A DNA stretch of 64,000 nucleotides from Rugalucina vietnamica (Eukaryota; Mollusca; Bivalvia; Lucinida; Lucinidae): positions 38,962,383-39,026,382 of the forward strand of contig OZ024879.1 of the NCBI GenBank assembly GCA_964017185.1, given 5' to 3'. Below the pieces are notes generated by a model. It was not told where the DNA came from, did no database searches, and worked only from the letters and a program-made list of their open reading frames with translations. Each line of letters opens with the position of its first letter. Position 1 is the first letter of the stretch. Below, piece after piece: positions 32,601 to 41,364 of this stretch. Position numbers and translations under genes: made by a program.

Positions 32601-34729
32601 TTTTCCCACATTCAAACCCCAGGCCCCAAGGTTATAAAAAAAAAATTCATGCTCAGCTCAGCTGAGACTAAAATTTATCCTTCTCATAAATGTTTAAATG
32701 CCAACAATTGCTGGCATTTTAACATTAATGAGCAGGATAAATTACAGGATTTTGTGATCTAAACCTGAAATTTCAATTTATCTGAGCTATTTTGTCATAT
32801 ATGAGCAGTTTAAAATTTTTGCTCAGATGAGTTGAGCATGAAAAAAGTTTTATAACCTCGAGGCCAGATTTTCTCATGTGACATTTCACTCACTGTCTGG
32901 TAAGCAGGGCCTCTCGTTCGTATTGCACAAGGTGGTTAAACAACTGTATCTTTCTCTGTGCTGTTGTCCGTTGAGGGATCTGTTGCTTTTCTAACTTTTT
33001 CGACATTCTCTTCTGTGTGTCGGGAATATCGGCTTTGATATTGTCGGGGACTCTGGGGGCTGGACCTGCTGGTTCTTTTTTAGGGGCCGGGGCGCTGCCC
33101 TCTTTAGATTTTCCCTTGGCCAGTCTTTGAGCTTCCTGTAAACCGTAAAAGTTAACTGTTTATCTATTTTTACATCAAGCCTGATTTAATAGTGATTAAG
33201 GTGAATACTTGACGAGTATTAAAGAATAAACTGTCTATTCTTCGTACATGATGCAACAGAAACCTGATTATTCTTCGTACATGATGCAACAGAATTTCTG
33301 ATTTAAGATTAGGTAAACCCTGGTACCTGCTTCTCTCTTCTCAATCTCTTAAGCTCTGCCTTACTCAACTGCTGGGCACCAGTGTCTGGTTCTCCACCTT
33401 CTTTACTGCCTTCAGCTGGTTTCTTGTTCTCAGTAGGAGGTTTCTTCTGGTTTGGGGTACCAGCTAACAAAACAATATAATCAGAGATGAAAAAAGCTTT
33501 GTATTATTTTGCAGTGTTGTCAGTCCTATTGCAAATGAGCCGTCTAGTGAGAAAACCAACACTGTGGTTTCCGAACAGGTCTGACACAAATCAGGCTGTA
33601 CAGTCACAGAAGCAGGTTAGAAGCTTGATATTTCGGATTTAAGAAGAAGAGGAATTTACTATCCGTGTAGCGAAACCAAAGGCGCTGATAAAGTTAAGTA
33701 ACTGCGAAGCTGATCTGCGCCTTTTGTTTTCGCGTGTGCAAATTGTTAATTTTCTCATGAGGCGGCTCAAATGTTTTTGTTGTAGTCAGTTTCTTTAGGA
33801 TGCAGATCAACTGAGCTGCTTAATGAGAAAACAGATTTTTGTTTAAACAATAATAAAGGCATAAATCAGCTGTGCAGTATCTGCACAGCTGATCAGTGCA
33901 TTTGTTTTCACTACACGGATAGTAAAATGCTTCTTCTTCCTTAATCCGAAATTTCAAGCTTCCAGCTATCTTCTGTAGCTGCAAATGATGTTTTGTGTCA
34001 GATCTGGTCGGAAACCCCGAAGGCCAGTTTTCTCACGTCATGGCTAAACTAGAGATGACCACGTCATGGAGGAATTTACCTCAGGCACCAATTGCTCCTG
34101 ATTTTAATAATATCTACAGTTTTTGCTCAGCTCTAGAGTAGATATACATGCAGAATGTTACAACAATGGTGTGCAACTAAAACAAACACCAGAGGGCTAA
34201 TGCAGCCATTGATGTGCCTGAATGATGAAAGTGACGATTAAAACATTTACCGTGTTTTCAAGTCAATGCACAAAATGTGTAACACGTATGTGAATTGTCT
34301 GCATATACAAAATTTATCAAGTATCAATGACACTAATATAAAAGCTAACAAGGTTTTGATAATGGCAAAATATACAAAATGAGCCGCACCTTGAGAAAAC
34401 AAACGATTTGCAGTATGCAAAGGCTTAAAATGATCAAGCCTTTGTTTCGCTACACGGACAGTACAGTTCCTCTACTTTCTAAGTCCAAAATTTCAATCCT
34501 CTTGCCATCTTCAGTCCTTGTACAGCTCAGTTTGTGTCTGATCTTTTCTGAAATAACATTGTTCGTTTTCTCATGACAGAGCTAAAATTACTATAAACTA
34601 ACATTTCTGAGAACCTGTCTGTTTATCTGTTTGTGTTGGTTCTTTTCCCTTCTTCTTCTTTTCTGATTTAGCTGAACTTTTGTCAGGTTTTGAAGTGTCA
34701 CCAGTTCCTTTTGTTGCACCATCCATCAT
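23700..34729 (-). CDS. EIF2B4: Translation initiation factor eIF2B subunit delta, complete gene (11 coding exons)
   Basis: eIF2B is the cytosolic guanine-nucleotide exchange factor that recharges eIF2 with GTP; the delta subunit belongs to the regulatory alpha/beta/delta core that senses phosphorylated eIF2. The eleven exons join in phase to 1488 nt, 495 residues (human 523). The N-terminus is Lys-rich and disordered (SEKKKKGKE). Then comes [19 protein letters not shown] and the helical region with [14 protein letters not shown] and DYTTPP. The Rossmann-like C-terminus has [38 protein letters not shown] and [12 protein letters not shown], and ends with the delta-type [10 protein letters not shown]...[17 protein letters not shown]. 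These match EIF2B4 and not the alpha or beta paralogues. Introns are full of family A, B, pogo-like and CAG-flanked elements. All splice sites are GT/AG. Confidence 0.96.
24114..24375 (+). mobile_element. Family B element, copy B6
   Basis: In EIF2B4 intron 10. The left part and right end are intact; the palindromic centre is reduced to GAACTGCCTCGCGGTT. Confidence 0.75.
24731..24911 (-). CDS. EIF2B4: EIF2B4 exon 10
   Basis: Residues 367-426: the most conserved block, [39 protein letters not shown] and FVFNELG. Donor GTAAGTTT, phase 1. Confidence 0.97.
24945..25178 (-). mobile_element. Family A element, copy A6
   Basis: Complete copy in EIF2B4 intron 9. Hairpin of the TTCGC type with perfect arms (CAGCTTCGCAG / CTGCGAAGCTG). 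Confidence 0.88.
25457..25542 (-). CDS. EIF2B4: EIF2B4 exon 9
   Basis: Residues 338-366: [20 protein letters not shown] then NAVSYVMME, the strand-helix preceding the KVLLGAH loop. Phase 0 end. Confidence 0.92.
25569..25803 (-). mobile_element. Family A element, copy A7
   Basis: Complete, 26 bases upstream of the exon 9 acceptor border on the gene strand. Hairpin arms are of a third type, TTTGCAG / CTGCAAA. Confidence 0.85.
25821..26337. mobile_element. pogo/Tigger-like MITE, 517 bp
   Basis: Ends CAGTTGAACC (left) and GGTTTGACTG (right), flanked by TA on both sides (25819-25820, 26338-26339). Internally AAGAC.GCCACCT recurs several times. The CAGT.AAACCTCTATAA-type end is the signature of pogo-group elements. 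No transposase. Confidence 0.8.
26486..26712 (+). mobile_element. Family B element, copy B7
   Basis: CATCAGG to CGTAATG; the second half of the palindromic centre is missing. Confidence 0.75.
26759..26981. mobile_element. CAG-flanked hairpin element, worn copy H3
   Basis: GACCGAGGTTATAAAAC, ATGCCAACA.TTTTTTTGACAT, AGCAGGATAAAT and ATGCTCAGCCGAG follow the plan of H1 and H2. Its right end abuts family B copy B8. Confidence 0.6.
26982..27231 (+). mobile_element. Family B element, copy B8
   Basis: Starts TCATCAGG inside the end of H3 and stops 28 bases from the 3' border of EIF2B4 exon 8. Centre reduced. Confidence 0.7.
27259..27350 (-). CDS. EIF2B4: EIF2B4 exon 8
   Basis: Residues 307-337: [15 protein letters not shown] then [17 protein letters not shown]. 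Acceptor TTTCAG, donor GTAAGG, phase 1. Confidence 0.95.
27379..27490 (-). mobile_element. Family A element, truncated copy A8
   Basis: One end plus the TGTGC-type hairpin (CAGCTGTGCAG / CTGCACAGCTG); the rest is lost. It lies 28 bases upstream of EIF2B4 exon 8. Confidence 0.75.
27904..27927 (+). repeat. A homopolymer
   Basis: About 24 A. It could be the tail of a retroposed sequence to its left, but no tRNA-like head or flanking duplication was found. Confidence 0.9.
28056..28112 (-). pseudogene. Decayed partial duplicate of EIF2B4 exon 7
   Basis: On the minus strand it reads TTGGCTAGC...GCAAATGAGGCATCGTCA, translating as [10 protein letters not shown] against [12 protein letters not shown] of the real exon, then GTATAT in donor position. 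Fifteen bases around GAGGCATCGTC are identical. The pogo-like MITE at 28113 cuts it off on the upstream side. Confidence 0.55.
28113..28299. mobile_element. pogo/Tigger-like MITE, 187 bp
   Basis: Ends CAGGTGAACCTCATTA and TAATGAAGTTGAACTG, TA on both sides (28111-28112, 28300-28301). Confidence 0.8.
28352..28479 (-). CDS. EIF2B4: EIF2B4 exon 7
   Basis: Residues 265-306: [20 protein letters not shown] then [10 protein letters not shown]. Donor GTATGTG, phase 2. A worn partial duplicate lies at 28056-28112. Confidence 0.95.
28669..28903 (+). mobile_element. Family A element, copy A9
   Basis: Near-consensus copy, 235 bp, flanked by ATTT (28665-28668 and 28904-28907). TTCGC-type hairpin with perfect arms. 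Confidence 0.92.
29403..29457. repeat. (TA)n followed by T run
   Basis: Dinucleotide TA run then about 20 T; another T run occurs at about 29241-29266. Confidence 0.9.
29654..29693. repeat. (ATTT)n microsatellite
   Basis: About ten ATTT units inside the TTAA-flanked element. Confidence 0.95.
30087..30189 (-). CDS. EIF2B4: EIF2B4 exon 6
   Basis: Residues 230-264: [20 protein letters not shown], close to [20 protein letters not shown] of vertebrates. Donor GTAATG, phase 0. Confidence 0.95.
30834..31074. mobile_element. CAG-flanked hairpin element H1, 241 bp
   Basis: Ends GCCCCGAGGTTATAAAACTT and its complement, followed inward by GCTCAGCTCAGCTGAG and a central TAAAATGCCAACAATTGTTGG hairpin. 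CAG on both sides (30831-30833, 31075-31077). In EIF2B4 intron 5. Confidence 0.85.
31502..31709 (-). mobile_element. Family A element, copy A11, hairpin deleted
   Basis: Ends and internal block intact; the hairpin is cut to AAACAAAGACACAG...CATCTTTGTTTTTG. Confidence 0.8.
31722..31798 (-). CDS. EIF2B4: EIF2B4 exon 5
   Basis: Residues 205-229: [20 protein letters not shown]. Donor GTAAGC, phase 2. Confidence 0.95.
31799..32108 (-). other. EIF2B4 intron 4, no element recognised
   Basis: The one EIF2B4 intron larger than 300 bases in which I see no repeat. Confidence 0.5.
32109..32226 (-). CDS. EIF2B4: EIF2B4 exon 4
   Basis: Residues 165-204: [18 protein letters not shown] and [15 protein letters not shown]. 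Donor GTAAAT, phase 0. Confidence 0.95.
32623..32864. mobile_element. CAG-flanked hairpin element H2, 242 bp
   Basis: Same plan as H1 (GCCCCAAGGTTATAAAA...TTTTATAACCTCGAGGC), with CAG at 32620-32622 and 32865-32867. It sits 30 bases from the exon 3 border. Confidence 0.85.
32894..33135 (-). CDS. EIF2B4: EIF2B4 exon 3
   Basis: Residues 85-164. Donor GTGAGTG, phase 2. Contains [14 protein letters not shown] and [11 protein letters not shown], which align with KKLEKQQVPLR and LFSHLPQYSR of vertebrate delta subunits. Confidence 0.95.
33327..33463 (-). CDS. EIF2B4: EIF2B4 exon 2
   Basis: Residues 39-84, acceptor TTGTTAG, donor GTACCA, ends in phase 0. Encodes [14 protein letters not shown]...[14 protein letters not shown], a low-complexity charged stretch. 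Confidence 0.9.
33537..33768 (+). mobile_element. Family A element, copy A12
   Basis: Complete, flanked by AAAT on both sides. Hairpin partly degraded on the left arm. Confidence 0.85.
33813..34045 (-). mobile_element. Family A element, copy A13
   Basis: Complete, moderately diverged; TGTGC-type hairpin (CAGCTGTGCAG / CTGCACAGCTG). Confidence 0.8.
34381..34583 (-). mobile_element. Family A element, copy A14
   Basis: Hairpin largely lost; ends GAGCCGCACC and GACAGAGCT. In EIF2B4 intron 1. Confidence 0.75.
34615..34729 (-). CDS. EIF2B4: EIF2B4 exon 1
   Basis: Residues 1-38. Two ATGs in tandem (34729 and 34726). Donor GTTCTC begins at 34614, phase 1. Encodes the charged, Lys-rich N-terminus. 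Confidence 0.88.
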
Positions 34730-34744
34730 GCTGTTTGAAAGAGA

Positions 34745-34972
34745 AATAACATGTTCGTGAAATTTATACCCCCTTGAACCCCTTCAAAGTATTTATTATT
34801 ACAATGTTGCATCCATAATAATATATGTCCGCCAGTGGCAGATTTAGAGGGGTTCAAGGGGTTCCCTCGAACCCGCCTCTGGATCCAAATTGTTTCATTT
34901 TCATGGGGAATTTCAAGAAATTTGTGTGAAATTAGGCAAACGAACCCCCCTTTCTTGATTTCTTGGATCTGA
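34745..34972. other. EIF2B4 upstream region with a family B fragment
   Basis: Begins 16 bases before the EIF2B4 start. About 34745-34785 resembles the outer part of family B (AACATGTTCGTG...ACCCCCTTGAACCCC). If the gene's promoter is close to the ATG it overlaps this fragment. Confidence 0.4.
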
Positions 34973-35476
34973 ACAGATTTTGAGGCAATTCACAGACACT
35001 TCTGAAGACAATTCACCGACACTTTTGTTCAAAATTAATTACTTGTAACTGATGATCTTGATTGGTGATAATACATTCCCAATTATCGCAGAGACAGTCT
35101 TATCACGTTTTCACCGACAAAATAATTTGAGACGATTCACCGACTGATTAAAGTTTTTTAGGGCAATTCATCGGCAAATAAAACTTTGAAAGCAATTTTA
35201 AGATGATTCACCGACAGATAAAATTAAGACTGGATAGAAAATTTTAAGACAGTCCACCGGCAAATTTATGATTTCATCACCAGATTTGAATTTCGAAAGA
35301 CAATTTTAAGACAATTCATTGTCAGATTAAAATTTTGGAGGACATATATAAGACAATTCAACGACAGATTGAAGATCTTAGAGGCTAACCGTCATTTTTA
35401 AATATTGAAAGACAATTCACTGACAGATTTCAAAGACAATTCACCTACAGTTTTAAGATTTAAAAGAAAAATATAA

Positions 35477-36218
35477 TAGAGGTGGGCGGTAAAACCGGTA
35501 TACCGTGGTTCTCTTTTGTTTTGGTACGTACCGTGGTACTTTTTCACTGTACCGGTTTTTATGGTACATATAGGCAGTCTCCATTGTAAGGCTGTTTGCT
35601 AAATAAAATGCTAATAAATGTATTTCCATATTTGTAAGTGTCCTTAAATGATTAATTTGATCATGATCTTATATTACAACATCTATAGAGAACAATTTGC
35701 AATTGCCCTTCCTCCACCAAAATGTTGGCTATGTTGTTTTCATTCTAAATTAAATTATCCAAAGTCCAAAAAATTCAGACATGCTTGAAATGACTTAGAA
35801 AAAATATGTACATATGTTAATCAGTAAGCTCAAGCTGTGGTGTGTCGCTAAGTGTTGAGTATGTTTATCAACCAAACATATGTAAAAGCCAATTCAATTT
35901 ACTGGTGGCCAGAGATATAGGTTAATCAATCATTTGATTACTACATCATGTACACAGACTCATAACAACTGATATGCCCTCAAATAGTCCTACACTTTGT
36001 GTCCTAATAGGCAGTGTTCAATCTATCTTTTTAAGGTTGACTTTGGTAATGGAAGAAAAACAAATGAATTGCCCAACCCCCACACATTTAATGTGCTACA
36101 CCAAAAGGCCCAAACTGTTTCTATATATAGCTTCTGGTACACCGCGATACATACCACGGTACTTGACTGAAAACCGTGATATACCGTGGTACCTTATTTT
36201 TCGTGGTACCCAGCTCTA
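35477..36218. mobile_element. hAT-like non-autonomous element, 742 bp
   Basis: Ends TAGAGGTGGG.GGTA... and ...TACCCAGCTCTA, flanked by a perfect 8-bp duplication AAATATAA (35469-35476 and 36219-36226). Subterminal ACCGGTATACCGTGGT motifs occur at both ends. The 8-bp duplication and TAGAG.TGGG ends are hAT hallmarks. Confidence 0.85.
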
Positions 36219-36589
36219 AAATATAAGAATTTAGAATAATTCACGGACAACGTAAAAAAATTGGAAGACTTTCATACATATAGGAATTTAATTCGTGTCA
36301 GCGAGTTTACCTGAACGGCACTTTAAATTTTGGTCAGATGCGTTCATATGTATTTCGATATCAAAATATGTTGGTGAATTGTCTAAAAAAGTTTAATTTA
36401 ATGACTGTATAAATTTTGGTTAGATGCCCTCATAGTGAGTTGTCTCAGGATATTTTATATCATTAATAAGCGACACTAAGGTTCCTTTAAGTCACCTCAT
36501 ATTAATCAAATCTGTATTTAATAATCAATCACAGGCTAGTAATTAATTTCCTGCAAGACTTTCACTTTAAATGACTTTAAATGACATTT

Positions 36590-37007
36590 TAAAAGTTTTC
36601 CCCCATTCAAATGTATTGGCGATCTATGTTGACCTTGCAATAAAATAGGTCAAGGTCATCACAGGGTCATGATTTATATACACATTGTAGTGCTTGAGCC
36701 ATCGATACTTCATGCCAAGTTCTGTTGAAATCAGTCCACCGGTTCTGGAGAAGATTTTTGAAGGGTTTTTACCATTTATGGGCATTGCGGCCATCTTGGT
36801 CAAGTGACCTGGATTTCTTATACACACATTGGTTTCCCCTTCCTATAGATGCTTCATATAAAATTTGGCTTTGGTTGGCCAAGCGGTTTCAGAGAAGATC
36901 TTTGAAATTATGGACGGACGATGGACGGACGACAGACGATGGACGGACGCCGGATCATGGCCATCCTATAAGCTCACCTTGTGAGCCTAACGGCTCAGAC
37001 AAGCTAA
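36590..37007 (-). mobile_element. AGCTCACC-family element, partial copy C3
   Basis: On the minus strand: GAGCC...GGCTCACAAGGTGAGC, TATAGGATGGCCATG, CGTCCGTCCATCG repeats, CTCTGAAACC.CTTGG.CAA, GACCAAGATGGCCGC and TGACCTTGACCTATTTTA. It matches the longer copies at 51711 and 55922; the distal part is absent. Confidence 0.75.
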
Positions 37008-37619
37008 TAATTGACTCATATAAACCACGTTAGTTATATTGTAACCATGTATTATTTTCACACTTTAAATGGTCATTTTAGGTTCGGCATACCCAGCATG
37101 GCAGGCGCAGCGCGGTCGAAGGTTTCATACCTGACCGAATATTCCTGTACGAATGTATTCGATTGGCTGAAATTCTTGGCTGACCAATCAAAATTGTAAA
37201 CATGAAACCAACATGGTCGCCCGCACACATCTCAACAAACTGCAGAAAACTATCGGAACAAAGTTGATTTATTTTATCACTCGTCGCTGAAAAGGCGAGA
37301 TGACAATTTTATAGTATGAATTGGCCTTTTTCTCGTCGGACGGATCGCCCGGGAACATGACAGAAATCGCTGGTCAGTTTCAAAATTTGTCAGAGATGAC
37401 CAAGAGACTGACACTTTTCATGAAGACTGAATTATCCTTAATTGCTCATGATTATCATTGATAATTATCAGTTACGGCAATATAACTTTGAACAAAAGTG
37501 TCGACCGGTGAATTGTCTTCAGCAGTGTCGGTGAATTGTCTCAAAATCTGTAAGTGAATTGTCTCAAAAACCGTGTCGGTGAGTTGTCTTGTCGGTGAAA
37601 TGTCTTGATTCCGTCCGAA

Positions 37620-37997
37620 TACCCGTGTTCACGAAATTACGTCCACATACACGTGTGCGAACATAGCGAGATTTTGTATCAATAAAAGGGGAGAACAATA
37701 TACAATTTGTATCAGTCACCTATTTCTATTATATTTGTCCAGGTTGCTAACCCATTTCTATACTTAAACAATGCTTGAATTGTGAAAAATAATCAAAATA
37801 ACATTTCTGATGTAAGTTTTCTTTAACCGGAAACGAAATTAATTGAACCGAATCGGCGGCGAAAAGACAAAATGGTATTCTTATTGGGAATGCGGTCCAT
37901 TGAAATACCCCTTACCACATCTGAGGTGATGTTCAGAAATTATTGATCGACTAAGTATCACAAGAGAGATAGCTCTAAACCACTGTAAGAAGCAGCT
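37620..37997. other. No gene seen
   Basis: Non-coding; no repeat recognised. Confidence 0.3.
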
Positions 37998-38006
37998 GCT
38001 TACAGT

Positions 38007-38278
38007 CGGTGCGTTCCTTTACCGGAATGGACCGGAATGGGCTTGATTAACGGAATGGACTACCGGAATGGACATTTATATGTGCCCTGGTGTAAATTTC
38101 ATGTAGTTTTGAATGATACGGTGGCATAAAATATGCACATACTGGGATAAGTCATAGAATTGTGTGGTTTAGGGACCGCATTTTTATGTTCCATGCGATG
38201 GGGTAGTATATAGCTTACGTGCTCATATATTCCGGTAATTAGGTCCATTCCGGTCCATTCCGGTAAAGGAACGCACCC
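38007..38278. mobile_element. 272-bp MITE with long inverted ends and a 9-bp duplication
   Basis: Ends GGTGCGTTCCTTTACCGGAA and its complement (over 30 bp with ACCGGAATGG repeats), flanked by GCTTACAGT at 37998-38006 and 38279-38287. Confidence 0.85.
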
Positions 38279-38639
38279 GCTTACAGTGATTTCTACCTAT
38301 CTTAAGCTACATCCAAATCTGAAATCATCAAGAAAATCGTTGTTTGGAGAAAAAGAGGTGACTCAGTATCAGGAGATAAAAGCAGATTTTTTAATCTCTG
38401 GAGCTGTATGGCCTGTCGGTAGTTGTGGTATCAGCTATCTAATGTTCACCTATTCACCATTTTTTGCATTATCCGTTGGTTCCCAGCTTTAAAAAAATCA
38501 ATATTGGAAATACAGGTAGACAGAACCCCCTCAGGGGGTTCTGGTTGTGACGGGATAGCCTCCCTTGGAAATATGCAAATTTCAAACTCGAGACTTTGTG
38601 AATCGAGTAAGTGTTGGGTATATAGCGCAGTAAACCACC

Positions 38640-38726
38640 CTTGGTGGATGAGCATGCTTTTCCACCGACGGGGTTTGCTGTGGCTTGGTCTCGGCTGCAC
38701 GTTACATTTGGTGGCAGCGGTGGGAT
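38640..38726 (+). mobile_element. Suspected LTR-retrotransposon fossil: LTR edge and primer-binding site
   Basis: TGGTGGCAGCGGTGGGAT (38709-38726) is complementary to the 3' end of a Leu tRNA including CCA, as in primer-binding sites of LTR elements. It is preceded two bases earlier by CA, a usual LTR 3' edge. The LTR's 5' edge and any coding part were not recognised. Fossil, fragmentary. Confidence 0.35.
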
Positions 38727-38879
38727 GATGACGTTACTGCCAGACCGGGGTTGCCTTACCCATGCAGTCCCCAGGCCAAGACTCGGGATAGGGTCCTTGA
38801 TACATTGGTGGTAGTTGATAGTTAGAGGGATATGATTCAAGTAACGTTCATCTAATAGTTGTTTGGCATGCATGGATTA

Positions 38880-39450
38880 ACATGAAGACTGATCAGACAG
38901 AAACAGCAAGCCCACCAAAAAAAATCTCAATACTGAAATGCAATTAAAGCGATATGCGATTATAGCATTGTGTTAAGATAAGGACAGCCAACAAAGAAAT
39001 ATGATGACTGTCGTGAGTGACAACCTCTGGGAAAATGAAGTGTTTGCCCGAAGTGAAGAGTACAGCAAAGCTAACATCCTTAACCAACAGTTTTGTCTGT
39101 ACATGAGAATACATCAGTTCCCTTCTAGAAAATGCCACAAGCCCTCACGGAAAAACGAAGAAACATTCTTTCCTGCCGCAGATCGAATATTTGTTCTTTT
39201 GCATGCTAAGCCAGCTCTTGAACACACTACCGTGTTGCTGCAAGGCAGTACTTATAAGTGTTCTGTATACTTAAACCTTTTGAGATTTTGTCCCACCAAA
39301 TTGAGCTTCGTCAAGCTCCAAAGTCATAGATCATGGAGAACGTTGAAGTAATACACTCGGAGATAAGCTGCACGGGTTCAAGTTTGGCGCCAGATATAAC
39401 AGGCGAAGAACAAATCTTCTTCCGTATTATATCTGCATTTACTATTCATT
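38880..39450. other. No recognised gene
   Basis: An open frame of 116 codons on the plus strand (39001-39351) has no recognisable domain, no splice context and average base composition; I do not call it a gene. Confidence 0.3.
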
Positions 39451-40160
39451 TTCTTCGAATCTGTATCTGTATCTGTATCTGTATAAAGGGGTTCCACCCT
39501 TGATAGGGTCACCGTAGTATATACGTATCTTCTTGAGTTTTTTATTCTAACTTTATACTTTTTAACATTACATTTACGAGGCAGCGTTTATAGTTCAGCA
39601 CTTGAGACGCATTAGGATTCTCTCAGGGCAACAACTAAGGGCAAGACCTCGCGGCTACAGAATAATATCCTGTTTCAAAAATAATGTTCAAATAACTAAT
39701 TTCTTCAAGTCCAACCCCGCTATTTCACAGAGTAGGCTAAGGAATCTTCATAAACCAACAATCCCTAGTTCTGTTTTCCTCCCAGTGACATCCGCGTATA
39801 CACTCTAGGACGTGGGAACACAATTAATGTTAATCGCTGGATCCTCGGTCAAGAATACTCTATTTCCACCATGCAGTATGCCGACTTGGACAATGGCGTC
39901 TCAGAAGACGGGTTACCCTCCACCTAAGTCTTAACATATTTACAATATGCACATTAAACCATGTCAACTAAGGAGACATTGCTCAACTACAGCATAAAAA
40001 ATGTACATAAAAACCTACTTTATAGAAAACTTAATTAATGCTTACATTACTTTAACCTATGAATGCAATTTAGATCTTTAATATAAAAGGCCCTCAAGAT
40101 AATTAATGCTTACTACTTGAAACACCGCAACCTACTGAAAAGGAGAAAAAATGGTACTCC

Positions 40161-40703
40161 CTAATTATGTTCACTCAATAATGTGGTTCTCTTCAAATGA
40201 AGAGCAAAACAAAGGTTTCTGCTAACAACTTCCATATCATTAATAAGCCCCTCCCAAAGGTCACCACTGACCGCATCTGCCAGAATCGTACAGTCCATGA
40301 TGACGCAGCACAGCCGTTCCTTATTTGTCAGCAACTGTGCCGCGTGATCAGGAACTACACGCAAAAGGATTTGCTCAATGTCGTGAATATAAGTCGATCT
40401 AACAGACTGCAACCGGAAACAGTCGAGCAAAAAGTGCTTCAAATCCTCAGGCGCAACCTTACAGAGCAAGCATGTATCCGAAATCGCGCTCTTACTAACC
40501 TTGGAACGACTTGATTGTAGGATGTATGACCCTGTTAGGAGCTTAACCTTAATATGAGCTCTACGAACATCTCTAGTACTGTGACTTGTCAACTTCCAGA
40601 CATTATGAACACTGCCAACCTTACAATGGTCAATGTTGAGGTACTTCAAGGTTGATTTAGACTGGGTATCCTCATGCCATTGTTGCTGAACATACTTATC
40701 CAC
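40161..40703 (-). pseudogene. LINE C-terminal region (zinc-finger-like)
   Basis: VDKYVQQQWHEDTQSKSTLK through CLLCK...LKHFLLDCF to the natural stop. The CxxC...H...C arrangement is the terminal finger of RTE-X/Jockey-type LINEs. One frame shift near 40700 separates it from the preceding segment. Confidence 0.75.
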
Positions 40704-41250
40704 CCCCTTGAAATTGCTTCCTTTAAAGCCCCCTTTGTCTGAAAGCTATCCTTGATAAGATATGCATTTGACAGCCCATATTTATGCAGGAGCAGGTTAC
40801 ATTGCATGAACCAACTGTCTGAGTTTATATCTTTCACTGCAAACTGCCGTTGTGCAATTTCATGTTCAAGTGAGGCTTCATCGAACATCATGGTAGCAAA
40901 CAAGCTCAGCTTCCTAATGTTCAGTTCTTGTTCAATAGGGCGTATACCTAACAGTCCATAAACAGCAGCAATAGCCACTCTATCAGGCAGACACTGAATC
41001 CTCCTCAGAATGCCTCTTTGGACCGATTCCAACTGCTCATTGTCAGCCTGGCGCAGATTACACACCTGTAGTCCATACAACATCCTTGGTAGTGCAAAAG
41101 TTTTCCACATCTTGGATGACACCAAGGGATTCAGACCTGAGTTCCCATACGCGCCTGCACCCATCAAAGCATACATCGTTCGCCGTCCAGTTTGCGCCTT
41201 CTTCTCTGTATTTCCATTGCCCTTCAGATTTCTATCCACTCCCAGATGCA
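40700..41250 (-). pseudogene. LINE thumb/connection region
   Basis: HLGVDRNLKG, RRTMYALMGAGAYG, LPRMLYGLQV, VQRGILRRIQCLP: the post-RT part of RTE-X-like proteins. It resumes right after the 105-bp insertion. Confidence 0.75.
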
Positions 41251-41355
41251 TAGACGGAATATTTCCATCGGTATTCCGTTAGACCTCTCCATACTGTCAC
41301 GGGAGAGGAGCGAGGTCACGAAGTGTATCGGAGTGCAGGTTAGCCAGCTGATCTA
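41251..41355 (-). mobile_element. 105-bp element with a perfect 9-bp duplication, inserted in the LINE
   Basis: Flanked by CCAGATGCA at 41242-41250 and 41356-41364. On the minus strand it starts TAGATCAGCTGGCTAACC and ends ATTCCGTCTA. It equals the first 62 plus the last 43 bases of the 1121-bp element at 18357-19477 with nothing between. It splits the LINE reading frame and supplies an in-frame stop. Confidence 0.88.
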
Positions 41356-41364
41356 CCAGATGCA

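Larger units (their letters stand above)
34973..37551. mobile_element. Large inverted-repeat element, nested insertions inside
   Basis: The arm at 34973-35072 (ACAGATTTTGAG.CAATTCAC, CTGAAGACAATTCACCG, CACTTTTGTTCAAA) recurs inverted at 37448-37551. Between and beyond the arms the phrase GACAATTCACCGACAGATTA is repeated in degenerate form (34980-35460; 37500-37610 inverted). It hosts the hAT-like element and a fragment of the AGCTCACC family. The original length without insertions would be about 1.4 kb. Family unknown. Confidence 0.55.

Noticed and set aside
39001-39351. 116-codon plus-strand frame
   Set aside because: No recognisable motif, no supporting splice context, and surrounded by repeats. 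It could be part of a worn element.
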